The position numbers and the translations under genes are program-made. A DNA stretch of 64,000 nt from Daphnia pulex (Eukaryota; Arthropoda; Branchiopoda; Diplostraca; Daphniidae), in NCBI RefSeq assembly GCF_021134715.1, contig NC_060022.1, positions 1,431,001-1,495,000 of the forward strand, read 5' to 3'. The notes beneath the pieces were generated by a model. That model worked only from the letters and a program-made list of their open reading frames with translations. It was not told where the DNA came from and did no database searches. Shown piece by piece: positions 23,901 through 36,206 of the stretch (the stretch's first letter is position 1; each line of letters starts with the position of its first letter).

Positions 23901-26900
23901 ACGCCGTTCACAAGTACCTCGTTATATAATAAGAGTCTTAGTAGTAATTTTACCGCTATCTCTCTCTCTTACATCTTTATTCCTCTTCTTCTTGTTGTCG
24001 TTTAGTCTTTTATTTTTATCCATTACCTTTAGCTGTATATCCTTTACTGTGTTATTCAATTGGTTTGCCTTGGCTTATTCGTGTCTGTCCTTTGTTGGCC
24101 GTTATCGTCGTGCATTTTTTTTTAAGGTAACGCTCATAGAAGGGCTTGTGTTTATGTTCCATTGTTGACTTATTTATCGGCCTTTTTTAAGCTCTTTGTG
24201 CTTGTTTTTTTATGTTGTTGTTTTTTCTTCTTTATAGTAACGGCGTGCTTTTTTTTCTCTCTCGTTTATTTTTTTTTATTCACTTCAAAAATCGCGCCGC
24301 TTTTTTTTTTGTTTTTTTTTGTTTTTCAGTTCGGCCAATTATATCAGAAGGTAAAGTTTCTGTTTCATAGCTTATTTTTTCGCGTTATTTTTATTTTATT
24401 GTGTATCGCTTATTTATTTTTTATCGCTATTAGAGTTTAACCTTATACGTAACGTAATTTTAGAAATCAATTTTCTTCGTCAATTTCTAATAAGATTGTT
24501 TTGAATTTTTTTCCAGTGATGGATCGAACAAAGGAAGCACTGGAGCCGCTTCTTCTGCTACCGAGGAACTCGATGTTCTCATGGCATCCCTCTCCACTTT
24601 CAAGGTAGGATTCTCTTTCCATGCAAATTCAAATTTGGCGCTCTCCAGTCGCTGCCGTCGATGTTTATCGTAGCGGACGCCATCTAGCGCTCAAACTCTA
24701 CACTTGATAGCGCGACAGAAATTCAGAGCGGCAACTCGACAACAACAAATTGCGCGTTGTTTATTTTTCGAAAGGAAATTGAAAAGGAAACAAAAAATGA
24801 AGTTTTGTTGGGATTAGAGCGCACGCGAGATGTGCACGCCAATGTGCGTTACTGTTTTTGGGGCGCTTGTTTATTTTCAAGTGTGTTAGTAGTAGCGGTA
24901 ATAAGGTTCCTTTCGAGTCGGACTGCTTCACGTCCGTCGATTTCCCGTCTTGTGATGGATTTAGTGTCTCGCAACAGCCGGCCCAAAGCGGAGCCCGACC
25001 GTAGCTGCCGGCCGTGTTGTTGCGCGTCTGGGTTTTCTGGACTTTCCAGCTCTTCCTCTCGCCGTTCTATATACTCTGCTGGATTCTTAAAGTGTACTAA
25101 ACGTACTCGACTTGCCAGACCAAACCAAACCAAAAGAACCTTTGCCCAGCGCCTTGATGATAAACCGAGACGGGCAGAAAACTCTAAAGAAAGAAAAAGT
25201 GACGATGAAAGAAATACAAAATGCTTTTTAGTGCTGGATGCTGGATGCTGTTTGCAACAAGGCACAAACACGATGTGTTCAACTGCGCATATGTATACGT
25301 GAGAGAGACGGCTCTAGCGCATTCTTACGACCTTCGCCTTATACACACGCGTATATATTCCGTCTTGGGGCTACCATTTAAAAATAGAATTTTTTAGAAC
25401 CCCTTTTTTCTCGATTTTTTTCTCCCGTTTCCACTTTCCCAGTGGACGTGAATTTTTGACGGTTGTTGATCCGAGTCCCGAAAAATCGAAGGTCACGGGA
25501 CTCGTATCGTCTACTGGGACGGACCACCAGTGGGTTACCAAGTAAGAGTCGAGTAGGTGTCGAGTCAAATTTATCGGTTTCGTATCAACAGTCGGTGTTT
25601 ATATTTGCGCGAACGAAAAAAACACTTTTGCCAATGTCGAATTGGACGCACACAGACGGACGGATAGACCAGATCCTCTCACCGGGCCATGGACTCGAAA
25701 TGGACTCGTCGTCTATCGACTCTGGGTGAATCATCGTCGACTCGTCGCTGTCCCTCACGGGAGCAAAGGTGCGGGACTGGCGATGTGATGATGGGCAAGA
25801 CGTGTATGATTCCGCCCAGTTTCCCCGATGGCGTTAAGCTGGCTAACGTGCGGGGCAGGGCAAAATGTTTTGTTTATTGACGATAAGGATTTTTCTTGTT
25901 TCTTTTTTCACTTTTTTTTTTTTTTTTGGAATAATAAATCGGGAGCCAAAACATTTGGGGGAACGTTTTTCTTTCCCCCCTTTGAAGGCTGGAAAGAAAG
26001 AAAGAAAATAAAAATGTTGATGATTTACACATTTTGCGCGCGTGTATAGAAGGGCGGAGCGGCCGGTTCTCCGGAGCCAATCGAGACGGCGTCGTTTTCA
26101 AAGATCGGCGACGCCACCTACGCCAAACCTAACAAAGTCCATCGAGCCAACCCCAAGGATCAGTTGGATTCGATGCTCGGCAACCTACAGGTGACTCTCT
26201 TTCCAGCTCTCCCATTTCTCTCTACTACTGACTTTCTGATTTTACATTTTCTTCATTCGTTCCTTATCGGTTCTTGTAATTAAAATTCCGTTTTTGCATT
26301 TCACGATTGATTCAAACAGGCTGACATGAACAAACAAGGTATCTCCGCCACCACCAAAGGATGTTGCACCGCCTGCGAGAAGCCCATCGTCGGGCAGGTC
26401 CGACTTTTTTTCATTTCCCCCTCAATTCAATTGACCCGACCATTGAATTAATTGAATTTGTATTGTTTTGTTTTGTTGTGGGGTTTTCAGGTGGTGACGG
26501 CTCTTGGTAGGACGTGGCATCCGGAGCACTTTGTCTGCTCCCACTGCCGCCAGGAGTTGGGAACGCAAAACTTTTTCGAACGCGACGGCCAGCCTTACTG
26601 TGAACCCGATTATCACCACCTCTTCTCGCCCCGTTGCGCTTATTGCAACGGACCCATTCTAGATGTACGTTGTTGCCTTTTTCCTGGTTGTTTCAACACC
26701 CACCGCGGGCCCAATTGATTTGGCAAATTCCGACCCTATTTCACACACGCGTTGGGTCCAGTTGGTCCTGGACGGGAGAGCTCTTCTCTCTCTCTCTCTC
26801 ACTATCCAGAATGTATAAATAGAACTTTTAAGTGGCCCCGAACGAACTGAGCGAAGCCATCACAAGAGTCACGCACGTTGGCTGACTGATGAAACGGATG

Positions 26901-29823
26901 AATGGATGGACGACGGTGTCAGACAGCTGGTCTGGTTCACCTCATCACCCGAAAACTTGTTCTTGTTGGCAGCCTCTTTTTGTTGTTGTTTCTTTTTCCT
27001 AACATGTTCCTACTAACTTTCTTTTTTTCGGACGTTGTGTTTCTTTTATCGCCCCCGCGTCGCCAATTGGTTCCATTACAGAAATGCGTGACGGCGTTGG
27101 ATCAGACGTGGCACCCGGATCACTTTTTCTGCACCCAATGCGGCTGCCAGTTTGGCGAGGATGGATTCCAGGAGAAGGATGGCAAGCCATACTGCAAGGA
27201 GGACTACCTGGCCATGTTCGCCCTCAAGTGCAAAGGCTGTTCCACGGCCATCACCGAGGGCTACATCTCGGCTCTCAACGGCCAGTGGCATCCCAATTGT
27301 TTCGTCTGCAGGGTAAGTTTTTCCTTATTGACGTCAGATATGTTGTCCCCTGGAAGGTAGGTTATTCTTCTAGACAATCCTATTAGTAACGTGTGTCCGT
27401 TTCGCTGTTGTTGTTGTTGTTGTTGACATTCTTATATATCTCTTGACCGAGAAGGATTGTCGCGTTTCGCTCAACGGCGGATCTTTTTACACGGTCGACT
27501 CGCGCCCAGTTTGCGGCAAGTGTATGGGCGTCGGTTCCGATGCCGAAGACGACGACGACAGCCAATGAAGTGACCCCCGTGACCCCAAAACAAAAAAACA
27601 AAACAAAAACAAACCAAAATGTGTTTGAAAATTTTCAAGGAAGAAGAAAAACACAAACCCAAAAAAACACACGGCGCTTCTTATCTCACTTCTCCTTTCG
27701 CACACTTTTCTCTCTCTCTCTCTCGCTCCTCTTGAAGTAGTTTTGGCCACTCCCACCAGAAAAAACAGTCCCGAGTTTTTATTTTACAAAATAAGAAACC
27801 TGACAAACCAAAAAAATGATGATGATGTTCTAGTCCTGAAAAATAACAACACACCCACCGCGCGACATGCCCAAGTGCCTCCTCTTATTTAAAACAAATT
27901 TATTATTGGCTCATTTTTTGGCTGTTTCTTCTGACTTTTTTTCTTCTTTCTATCCCCCTTTCGCTCTCTATTCTCTCTCTCCATTTTGTGTGTTGTGTCT
28001 TGTTATGTATGTTGGCGATGATGAATCTTTTTCGCACAAAATGACAATGAAAGAAAACAAGTTAAACCAAAAACCAAAAATACCTGAAAAAAGAGTTCCA
28101 CTCGAACGAGCAAATCATACTACTACTCTACTGCTGCTACTTTTTCCAGTTTGGTACATATAGTCAGAGAATAAAACAAAAAAGAAACAAAAGATTAACG
28201 ACTCTTCGGTGGCGGGGAGGCTCATGCACTATTGGATGGATGGTATAGTTGGACTGGTTTGGCGGGGTAGTAGTAGCAGTACAGTTCGTTTAGTTCAGTC
28301 ACATTTCTTTTCTATATACAACACACACACCCGTTGGGTGGGTTTATTTTAACGATGCGGATGAGTTCACATCGTTACGCAAAATGAGCGCTGCAAAGTA
28401 AAAGGCAAGTTCGTCATTCTCGTGAACTCCCCATGGTTCGGTTCACGCAATGGGTTTCTTCTTCTTTTTGTGTGTGTAGAGCCGGGTTGAATAAATCAGT
28501 CAAGTCGTGGGAGGGCGGAGACAAGCTCCGAGCCGGGATGAAGTTGCTTACCTTTGAGCTTCTTCTTCTTTCAAAATTAGAATTCGTTATTTTTGTATTT
28601 TGGCTTCTTTTTTGCGCGCTAGTCTTGTCCATTTGATTGTTGTCATCGCTTTTTAAAGCTTTTGGACCCGGGGGTTTGAATAAAGCGCTTTGCACAGCTG
28701 TGCCCTCCTCCCTCGGTCGATCTTTACCAGCAGAAAAAAAATTTTTTGAAGCCAGCTTTCGAGGAACTGTAAACGACCGGATGACGCATGGCGTGTCATA
28801 AGAGATTTCTCCGGTGCCGCTCTAGCGAAGTAGAAGAAGAGGGATACTATCTATAGGCTGGCGAAAGCGTATAAATAAAGACATCCTTTCTCTCGACTCT
28901 CCTTTTTTCTATTCTCAGAACATAAAAGACACGTACGAAAAAAAAAAGTTATATTTTTTTTTCGGGTTTTTGAAAATTCGCCGCAGAATGGCGCGGACTT
29001 TTCTTCTTTTTATTTTCGCCTATTTTTGGGCTCTTTGGAGAGGCTTTACTAACTACGACCAGTAGTTGGCTGTCAAACAATCACTTAGTCTCGGGCTCTT
29101 GACCCTCTTTTCTGCTAGCTCCTCCTTCGCCATTTCCCTTGTAGTCGTTATTAACATTTTATTTTTAAAAGCGACTCAATGAAAGGCATTTCTTTTCCAA
29201 CAACAAACGGCGTACGGGTGACGTTAAGGGTGTCTAATTAAAAACAACAATTACCCCCCCCCCCTCACTTAGTAATTAAGCAAATATGGATCTTTTGCTA
29301 ATGCGATTATTAAATTGTTATTTTTTTTTTTTTTTCCCCACCATTCCAACTTGCAGGATTGCAACATGCTGTTCCAGGGCGGATCGTTCTTCGTTCACGA
29401 GGGTATGCCCTACTGTGAGATCCATTACCACGCCAAGAGAGGTTCGCTCTGCGCCGGATGCCATAAGCCGATTACCGGTAACGATTTTCTTCTTCTTCTT
29501 TATTTTCTCTTTAATAGACATCCCCCTCCCCCCCCCATAACACTTGCGTGAAAAAACAACAACCGTTTAACCTCATTTTCTCTATTCACCCATTATACTG
29601 TAACTGCTGTATACGATGTGAATGAATTTGTTTGTTATTGTTCTTTTGTTATCACGCGAAAAACAAAACAAAATCAGGTCGGTGCATCACGGCCATGTTC
29701 AAGAAGTTTCACCCGGAACACTTTGTCTGCTCCTATTGCCTGAAACAGTTGAAGAAGGGCACGTTCAAAGAGCAAGGAGACAAGCCGTACTGCCACGGAT
29801 GTTTCGAGCGCCTATTCGGATGA
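17903..29823 (+). CDS. Pax: paxillin, full-length isoform (461 aa, LD1-LD5 and four LIM domains)
   Basis: Ten exons join in phase: 17903-17930, 21256-21401, 23681-23913, 24517-24604, 26050-26190, 26320-26397, 26491-26664, 27082-27312, 29357-29477, 29678-29823. LD motifs appear in order: [12 protein letters not shown] (LD1), [12 protein letters not shown] (LD2), [13 protein letters not shown] (LD3-like), [12 protein letters not shown] (LD4) and [13 protein letters not shown] (LD5). Four tandem LIM zinc-binding domains follow (first [11 protein letters not shown]...WHPEHFVC) and the protein ends in the family-typical RLFG. Paxillin is the cytoplasmic scaffold of integrin adhesions, where LD motifs bind FAK, vinculin and GIT proteins and the LIM domains target adhesions. 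The ATG at 17903 (MEVPAMDDL) is the first in frame; M6 is an alternative. Confidence 0.95.
18394..18490 (+). CDS. Pax: alternative first coding exon of paxillin
   Basis: An open exon begins ATG ([20 protein letters not shown]) and ends PAPG + T at a strong donor (GTAAGTTC), 32 codons and one base. Its phase (1) equals that of the canonical first exon, so it can splice to 21256. The isoform would read ...PAPGY-ALLADLQ, replacing the Leu-Asp that starts LD1. This implies a second promoter in intron 1. Codon quality and the donor match support a real exon; no transcript evidence is available to me. Confidence 0.65.
18730..18737. promoter_or_regulatory. CRE-like palindrome TGACGTCA (first of two)
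   Basis: A perfect 8-bp cAMP-response-element palindrome lies about 240 bp after the alternative paxillin exon. A second identical copy is at 18959-18966. Two perfect copies within 230 bp are uncommon by chance and could be bound by CREB/ATF-type bZIP factors, but function is inferred only from the motif. Confidence 0.3.
27455..27568 (+). CDS. Pax: alternative last exon of paxillin (LIM3 end, acidic tail, no LIM4)
   Basis: After exon 27082-27312 (ends ...HPNCFVCR) either this exon or 29357 can follow in the same phase. This exon reads [20 protein letters not shown], then GKC, and stops after an acidic tail ([10 protein letters not shown]). It supplies the remaining zinc ligands of LIM3 but removes LIM4, giving a 410-aa isoform. 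The exon at 29357 begins with the same sort of sequence ([12 protein letters not shown]), so the two look like a duplicated, mutually exclusive exon pair. A polyadenylation signal follows at 28170. Confidence 0.8.
   Translation, partial: DCRVSLNGGSFYTVDSRPVCGKCMGVGSDAEDDDDSQ
28170..28175 (+). terminator. polyadenylation signal AATAAA, short paxillin isoform
   Basis: AATAAA about 600 bases after the stop of the alternative last exon and 1.2 kb before the next paxillin exon. It suits termination of the isoform lacking LIM4. Confidence 0.5.
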
Positions 29824-30423
29824 AAAACCAAAACAATTCCGGAAGGGAATGAAACAACAACAACAAACAATAATGATTTTGAAAAATGATTCATTTCTTC
29901 TTTTTTTTAATGATTGGGTGGGGAAGTACAACTGACGACGGACTCCACGTTTACAATGTAATAACACATGTGAAAAGATAACCCCCCCCCCCCACTCAAT
30001 CCACATCGAATTCTATTTTTCAATGTAATCCCCGCCCGCCCACGCCCCCCATGAAGGAAACCAGCGCATAAAAAAAGGAAAAGAAAATGACACGCAGACA
30101 CATTTTCTATATACTTACACTACTACATTACAGTATAAATCTTTATTCGATTTCTACCATAAATATTCTTAGGGCGACATCCCATGAAACCAATTTTTTT
30201 CCTGGTTAATCGGTTAACCATTTTTTGGGGGGGTTTTCCAGCCAACGTCTTTTGCCTCTATCGGCTCATCTTTCAAAGTGGTTTCTCTAGTTTGTTTAGT
30301 TGTCATTGGATAAACCAAGTGGTGAGGAAAACAAAAAAGGAAATGAAGTTTTAAACCTCCCTCCCGCTCCTAACGCTTGATTCACCGCCGAGACGCACAA
30401 AAAACTACGCAAAACTAATGATG
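29283..30423 (+). repeat. paxillin 3' end, source copy of a 1.14-kb dispersed duplication
   Basis: Covers intron sequence, the last two paxillin exons and part of the 3' UTR. It matches 40726-41865 almost base for base, in the same orientation. Differences are a handful of substitutions, homopolymer length changes and one coding indel. Source status is inferred from the intact frame here. Confidence 0.9.
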
Positions 30424-30451
30424 TTTTTTTTTTAAATAGTAAAACTTATAC

Positions 30452-30457
30452 AATAAA
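30452..30457 (+). terminator. polyadenylation signal AATAAA, full-length paxillin
   Basis: AATAAA about 630 bases after the paxillin stop at 29823. It lies just outside the segment that was duplicated to 40726-41865, so the second copy lacks this signal. Confidence 0.5.
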
Positions 30458-30907
30458 AAAAGTCAAATAGAAAATCGAAGTGGAAAACGAAAATGGTATG
30501 GCATCAGCTATTGCTGATGATGGCGCACACACGCATCAATAAATTTGATAGGATCGAATATTGGTTCAACTTTTTTCTATTTCCCTCCTCCGTCTCTTTC
30601 AATTTAATTATTTGTATTAATTAAGAATCTTTTGGGTTCGCTATCGTGTTCGTCCGTCGTCATTAAAACAACAACCAATTTTCTGTGTACTTGTTTGTTT
30701 GTGTGTGTATAAAAAAATTTTAATTCAATTTCAATTTCCGTTCATGTGATTTCCGATTATGAAAAATATTAATGAAAACATCCATAGAAATATCACTACG
30801 AATTTTGGAATTTCATAAATCCACCGAAAGACGGATCCCAACTCCCAAGTTCCAAACGCTACGGCTTCAATTATTTCGCAGTTGTAGTAGCTGCAGTAGA
30901 GGTGTAG

Positions 30908-31200
30908 AAACATTAACCGCAAGGTTTTGTTTACTTTTACTTTGACATTAACGGATAGCCAGCGGTTGAGCGGATCGGTGTAGCCATATCGGCGATATCG
31001 TGTAGTGTTGCCAGTTTGTGCAATTAAAATATTCGAAACGCGCATTATTTTTTCGGCATTGGCAACACCACACAATATGGCTACCGTCTACCGATCCGCA
31101 GTACGGCAGTCGGCAGTAGGCTACCGCTCAACCGCTGGTTTATCCGTTTATGTCGTAAAGTAAACGTAAACTCGTAAACAAAACCTTGCGGTTAATGTTT
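30908..31200. repeat. foldback element (~293 bp)
   Basis: The left end starting aaacattaaccgcaaggttt is the reverse complement of the right end aaaccttgcggttaatgttt. Complementarity continues inward through agcggttgagcgg / ccgctcaaccgct and gtagccatat...gtgttgcca / ggcaacacc...atatggctac. The arms hold several mismatches and indels. No internal gene is present. Confidence 0.8.
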
Positions 31201-33616
31201 TGGCAATGGGAGCTTGGGATGAAGAAGTTGTGCTGTGTTTCTTTCAGTAAAGCAAGATTTGCATAGAAAGGTGATGAAATAGTTCATGAATAATTTTACG
31301 ACAAGAAGCTGCCATACTACGACACACTTTGACATGAGTATCTGAAATTCCAGTGAACCAGTCAGTTCACCAGCAAAAAAACAGCTTCTTTTCCTGGCAA
31401 AAAGTCAGAAAACAATGAAAGAAGAAACATCAACAATTTATTGTTTCAGGAGACTACAACAGGTATGGTTTAAGTCAATACAACCACAGACTACAACTAA
31501 CCACAAATGTTATTGAAATAGATCTGTCCTGTGCATCACACAAGGTAATCAAGAGTTTGCAGTCAGCAGCATACTCAGTAGCCTACTCTTTTTTCTAAAG
31601 ACGAAATGAAATCCTTGAAGATGTCTTGGAGCTGTTGTCACTTTGTCCAACAGCGTCCTGGAAGAACTGCTACTTTGCATCACCACAATTTAAAACATTC
31701 CAGCCACAGAGTTCCAGCACAGCATATCCTTTACAGATATGAGCTAACTACAACATTTGATATAAATTCACAGGTACAGGTTGTAGATAATGTAGAAGAA
31801 CTGGAAAAGGAATAGAAATTGGTTGCTCTAGTACTGCTACTCATTCACCTTAGGGGCCATATTAGGGATTAATTATTCGGCAATTTTTCCGCAATTAGCC
31901 AATTAGGTAATCATTTGCCAAAGGAATATGTTGGATATCACTAAGTGGCTAAAATTATGTCTGCTAGATGGCGCGAGTGTCTTCGTTACTCAAGAGTCCA
32001 GACGAAATTCCGCCATTTCCTAAGACACTGATTGGAAACCGCATGTTGAAATGTTGAAAACGTATCGTTGGATTGGATACTTCTTAATACGGCGTACTTT
32101 TCTTTCTTGACATTTTTATTCGTAATAATGGTAATTGCTCTTTGGATTCTTGGATGTGACTGTGTTAATTATTTGTGTGAATTTAGGTATTTATCTGGTA
32201 ACAGCCTATAATTTCTACATGGCAATTACATCTGATCATGTGGCCTGAGCTGGGCCTGAGCAGCTGAACATTTTGCCAAAATGTCTCTTTTTCCTGTACC
32301 AGCTTCACGTTTGTCAGAAACACTTCGGGTAAATATAATGTTCAACTTTCTAACTGTGAGACTACAGATTTAGTTAGTGCCTATCTTTTCAACCTATTTC
32401 AGTTGTGGAAATTGAACCTTGGAAAAGCTTGCAACTGTACATTCCTTTGCAACATTTATTTGAAGGATTTTGTAGTTTAAGTTAACTTCGATCATTTTTG
32501 TTTTGTTGTTTGAGAAATTGTTGCTTCATGAGTTTTTTTTTTTAAATAGGAATAACATGCTGGTGGAGTTGAGCTTTCTGTTGCTGCCCAACGTAAATAT
32601 GGATTTGAAGCAGCCATCTGATAAGGGTGTTCCTCTTGCTACCTGTACTGTTGTGCGTTTCATCACATGAAGAAACACTTAGCTACAATTAAAGTAATTA
32701 TTTCAATCAACTTTCTAATTGTATGGCTCATTGGAAAAGTGTGCCAACCGTAGATTCCTTTGGAACATTTATAATGATAATTCTTAAGAGATTGCATAGT
32801 TTAGCTATACCTCTATCATTTTTGTTATAAAGCTAGTTGAAGTCTTAGCTTCACCTTCTTCTTGGTTCCAGTCTAAATCACACATGGATTTTTTCAGCCA
32901 GTCTGTTGCATTTGACATGTACAATTTTCTTAATGGTAAACTTATGATTTGGGTTAACTCTTGTAAATAACAAAGTGACATTTATTCGTCTTTTCATTGA
33001 CAGCATTTCCACTGATGCTGAAGATTAATTCATTTAATTTTGGTTATAGGTTTAGCGTTTATGTTCGCGTAGTTGCTGTCCGATGTGGCACGTTGTTGCA
33101 GCCTATGCTGGTGAAAGATCTTTCTACATCAAGTTCAGTTGGCCGTTCCTTGGTGCTGGTGTCGTGTTACCGAAGTTGCATCATTATTTTGTTAAATTGT
33201 CATCGTGACTATTGCAGTTTACGTTTATAAGTTCAGAAGCAACAAAAACAAACATGGGATGTTTATGTCAACAAATAATAAACATGTTTCGGGGATTGGG
33301 AAAGGAAAGTGGAGGATGTTGGAGGGGGGAGGGAGGATATTTCAAGTTTGGATTAAAATTCAGTTAAACTATAACCTTACAAATGTATCCCTACCAATCA
33401 ACCTCCAAACCCCACGAACATAAACCTTCCAATCCTTCAAACCCCAAAAACATACACCTACCAACCCTTACATTTATACCCATATAAACCAATGTTAAAC
33501 CTAATGTAATTTCAGTAATCAATAAAAATAAATATATTGCATAAACCAATTTTTATTATCTTTTTAAAATGTTAAAAAAATTCAATAAACAAAGCGTCCG
33601 GTTCAAGACGTTTTTC
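31201..33616. other. low-information interval with possible remnant exons
   Basis: Intron-like sequence around 32330-32480 recurs at about 32700-32830 (for example cattcctttgcaacatttat versus gattcctttggaacatttat), indicating a local tandem duplication. An ATG exon 32281-32328 with a good donor exists but no confident partner exon could be joined. See the separate entry for 32885-33228. Confidence 0.4.
32885..33228 (+). CDS. uncertain two-exon gene fragment, unknown product
   Basis: An acceptor near 32870 is followed by an open exon containing MDFFSQSVAFDMYNFLN that ends at a donor near 32935 (aatg|gtaaac). A second acceptor (ttgacag) at about 33002 opens a frame in the matching phase that continues to a TAA at 33228-33230. 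A different frame of the second exon is also open (ending HHYFVKLSS), so the reading is ambiguous. No domain is recognised. Confidence 0.2.
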
Positions 33617-34064
33617 TTCTGTACGAGTTAAACGCAACCCGCCACCACCGCTGCGGCAATGAGACAAAAAGCGATGGTTTAGTTTTGCGGAAATCTGCGT
33701 CAGTCAAGTTACAAATTTTTCAAACTCATCAACTTCTGTCGATTTTTGCATCTAGTCTACTGGTGAAAATAGCGATCCTATGTGTTTGGTAGTTATGAAG
33801 ATGGTTGTTTAAAAACAAACAATGGTGAGTTTTTTTTGCTACTCAGAACACCCGAATCCCGATTGTTTTGTTTTTTAAACAACCATTTTCTAAACTACCA
33901 AACACATGGAATCGCGATTTGCACTAATAGACTAGTGCAAAATTCTACGCGAGTTGTTGAATTAGAAAAAATTGTAACTTGACTGACGGAGATTTGCGCA
34001 AATAATAAACCATGGCTTTTTGTTTCATTGGGTAGTGGGTTGCTTTGTTTAACTCGCACATGCT
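33617..34064. repeat. large near-complete palindrome (~448-bp foldback element)
   Basis: The outer arm gtacgagttaaacgcaaccc pairs with gggttgctttgtttaactcgcac. Then caatgagacaaaaagcgatgg pairs with ccatggctttttgtttcattg, agtcaagttacaa with ttgtaacttgact, and the inner tgtgtttggtagtt with aactaccaaacaca. Complementarity therefore runs nearly the whole length to a short centre around 33830-33860. No credible ORF. It could fold into one long hairpin RNA if transcribed. Confidence 0.85.
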
Positions 34065-35461
34065 GTTATAGGACATGTCTACGGCCCCCAGAGATATTTA
34101 TCTGGACCGAGAAGAAGAGAGAAGTACGAGGCAAGTTTTACTGGGGAGATGTAGTCATACTAGGCTTCCGGGTTAGACTCATGACCCTCCAAAAGTTTTC
34201 ATCGGATCATGCACCTTCCAAGTCCCCGTTCGACCAGAGCCCTCCCCTCCTCCTGGTTTCACAGCGGGTGAGTGACCACCGGCGGGCGTTGGTTAGTGGT
34301 TAGTTAGGGAAACGGGGCCACAGAAAAGAAGGGAGCCCAGATATGCACTTGTAATTGAATCTAACTACACAATTTATCAGTCTTCAATTGCAGCATTGTC
34401 TCGTCGGTTTTTCACCTGTGGATGAAGGCCATGACAAGTAGCGAAGGATTACCCTGTAGCAGAATGAACATTTATTTGGATGGCAATAATATTCAAACAA
34501 GATTGTAGCGACAGAATAAGCAATACCTCAAATAAAGATAGCCAGCTTAAGAAAGTAAAAAGGGAGACTCAAGGGTAGCAGCCAACAGGTTAGTAAACAA
34601 GGGACCTTGTTGACTTTCTTGAAAGAACATGACTTCTCATAAAGTCTGCAATGCAAATTTAGAAACCTGGAGTTTAGAACCTGTAAATAAAAAAAGAAAA
34701 ATAAGTCAGCTTGTTTATAATTTGTGTCATCAATGTGCTTGACATCTATGAGCTAAAAGAATAAACAATTATCAGTATCACTCAAAAGTGTCTCTTAAAC
34801 ATTAGATAGACGTGAGTGGAGATCAATACTTTAAACTGCAAAGTTTAGACTGCAATGGAAAAAGTTCAGTGATATGATAAGTAAACTTACAAATGAAACC
34901 ACCCATCAGTTATCAAATCTTCTTTCGAGAAGATGAAATCAGAGATTTTTCTGTGCTGGGCTTGGGGATCTAGCAAGTCCAATACAATTATGACTCCTAA
35001 TAGAAGACAAATAGAGTATATGTTGCAGCAATACATGAGATGGATAAAGCTAGTGGTTATTACCTTATCATTTCGATGGAACATTTAGTAGAATACAATG
35101 ATTCTGAACAAAATAGTTGACGGTAGGCTGCACGACGGCCACGACTCTTTCACGTTTCCTCTTATAAGTTGATGAGAAACATTAAGGTTAACCAACATAT
35201 ACACGGAATAGAACAGATCGCCGACAAGTTAGAGACGAAATCACTCGAATTTACCTATCAATTCATTGGTAATTTTCGAAGAAAGGATAGCTTAACTTTT
35301 GACAGCAAATCGCCATTCCATAACTGACACAATCAACACGCCATCTATTTGACACATGTCAAAACTCAGTATTTGCAGGTGGTCTTAAGCTACTCACAAA
35401 ACTTGAAAAATCCATATTTGTTTGCTAAAACCTAGCATTCAATCCTTAGAACTGTACAGAG
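34065..35461. other. intergenic, no convincing gene
   Basis: A minus-strand stretch near 34905-35008 is open and bounded by plausible splice signals (translation includes DLLDPQAQHRKISDFIFSKE), but the neighbouring candidate start exon is out of phase. It may be a decayed or partly recognised exon. Confidence 0.3.
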
Positions 35462-35849
35462 AACAAAGCTCACTTGCTGGTTTAATGCAAATTTTCCGGA
35501 AGTATACCGGAAGTAAGTGATAGCGCCTTAACCATTGAGCTGCCGCCCAAATAAACCAAATATTCGTGATCTCCGTGAAATTTGGGGTCGATTTGGTATA
35601 ATTTAAACGAAATCCAGAATTTGATCAAAATCGAGAATTTTCCTGAACTATAGTTCAGGAAAATTCTTGAAACCGGAAGTACGCGTACGTAAAAAAAACA
35701 ACATGAACTTTACCACAAATTTGACGGGGATCACGAATATGTGGTTGTTTTGTGTTTCAGATGAATATTTACTAAACTACTGACAGAAATAAGAAAACCG
35801 GAAGTAGAAAAAAAACACATTATTAAAAACCTAACAAGTGAGCTTTGTT
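35462..35849. repeat. foldback element (~388 bp) with ccggaagt motifs
   Basis: Outer arms aacaaagctcacttg / caagtgagctttgtt. Inner arms near 35559-35583 and 35717-35740 (atattcgtgatctccgtgaa versus its near-perfect complement). The central perfect palindrome is tcctgaactatagttcagga. The octamer ccggaagt occurs four times. No coding sequence. Confidence 0.8.
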
Positions 35850-36206
35850 GTTGAAACATAAACTGGCAGTTATCACTAAAAATTTCGTTATAGTGAAAGC
35901 AATAAACTTCTTCAGAGATGTGCAAAGTAAACGTAAAGAACGTAACTAAACTAAGTAGAAAATGGCCAAAGGCTAAGCCGTCTAGTGTCGGAAAAATAAT
36001 GTCCGCTCTAGCTCGTTGACAACTTGACACTCAATTGAAAGAACAAACAAAGGCAAATAACTTTGATACCCACGTAATATTCTCCCTTCCAAAATTGTAC
36101 ACCAACAAGCAAACAGGTAAAAGCTACCACCGCAGCACAACATCACACACACCACACACATCACAACAGACGAAATCCTCATAATGTCAGTCCATCTTCT
36201 ACTAAC

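Noticed and set aside
24162-24440. 92-codon plus-strand frame after paxillin exon 3
   Set aside because: Almost entirely Phe and Leu from T-rich intron sequence. Not a membrane protein gene.
30731-31075. 114-codon minus-strand ORF
   Set aside because: It runs through one arm of a foldback element, so the open frame is a by-product of that sequence.
35520-35550. tRNA-like A box (minus strand agctcaatggttaaggcgc), suggesting a tRNA-derived SINE
   Set aside because: No credible B box at the expected spacing. The surrounding region is better explained as a foldback element.
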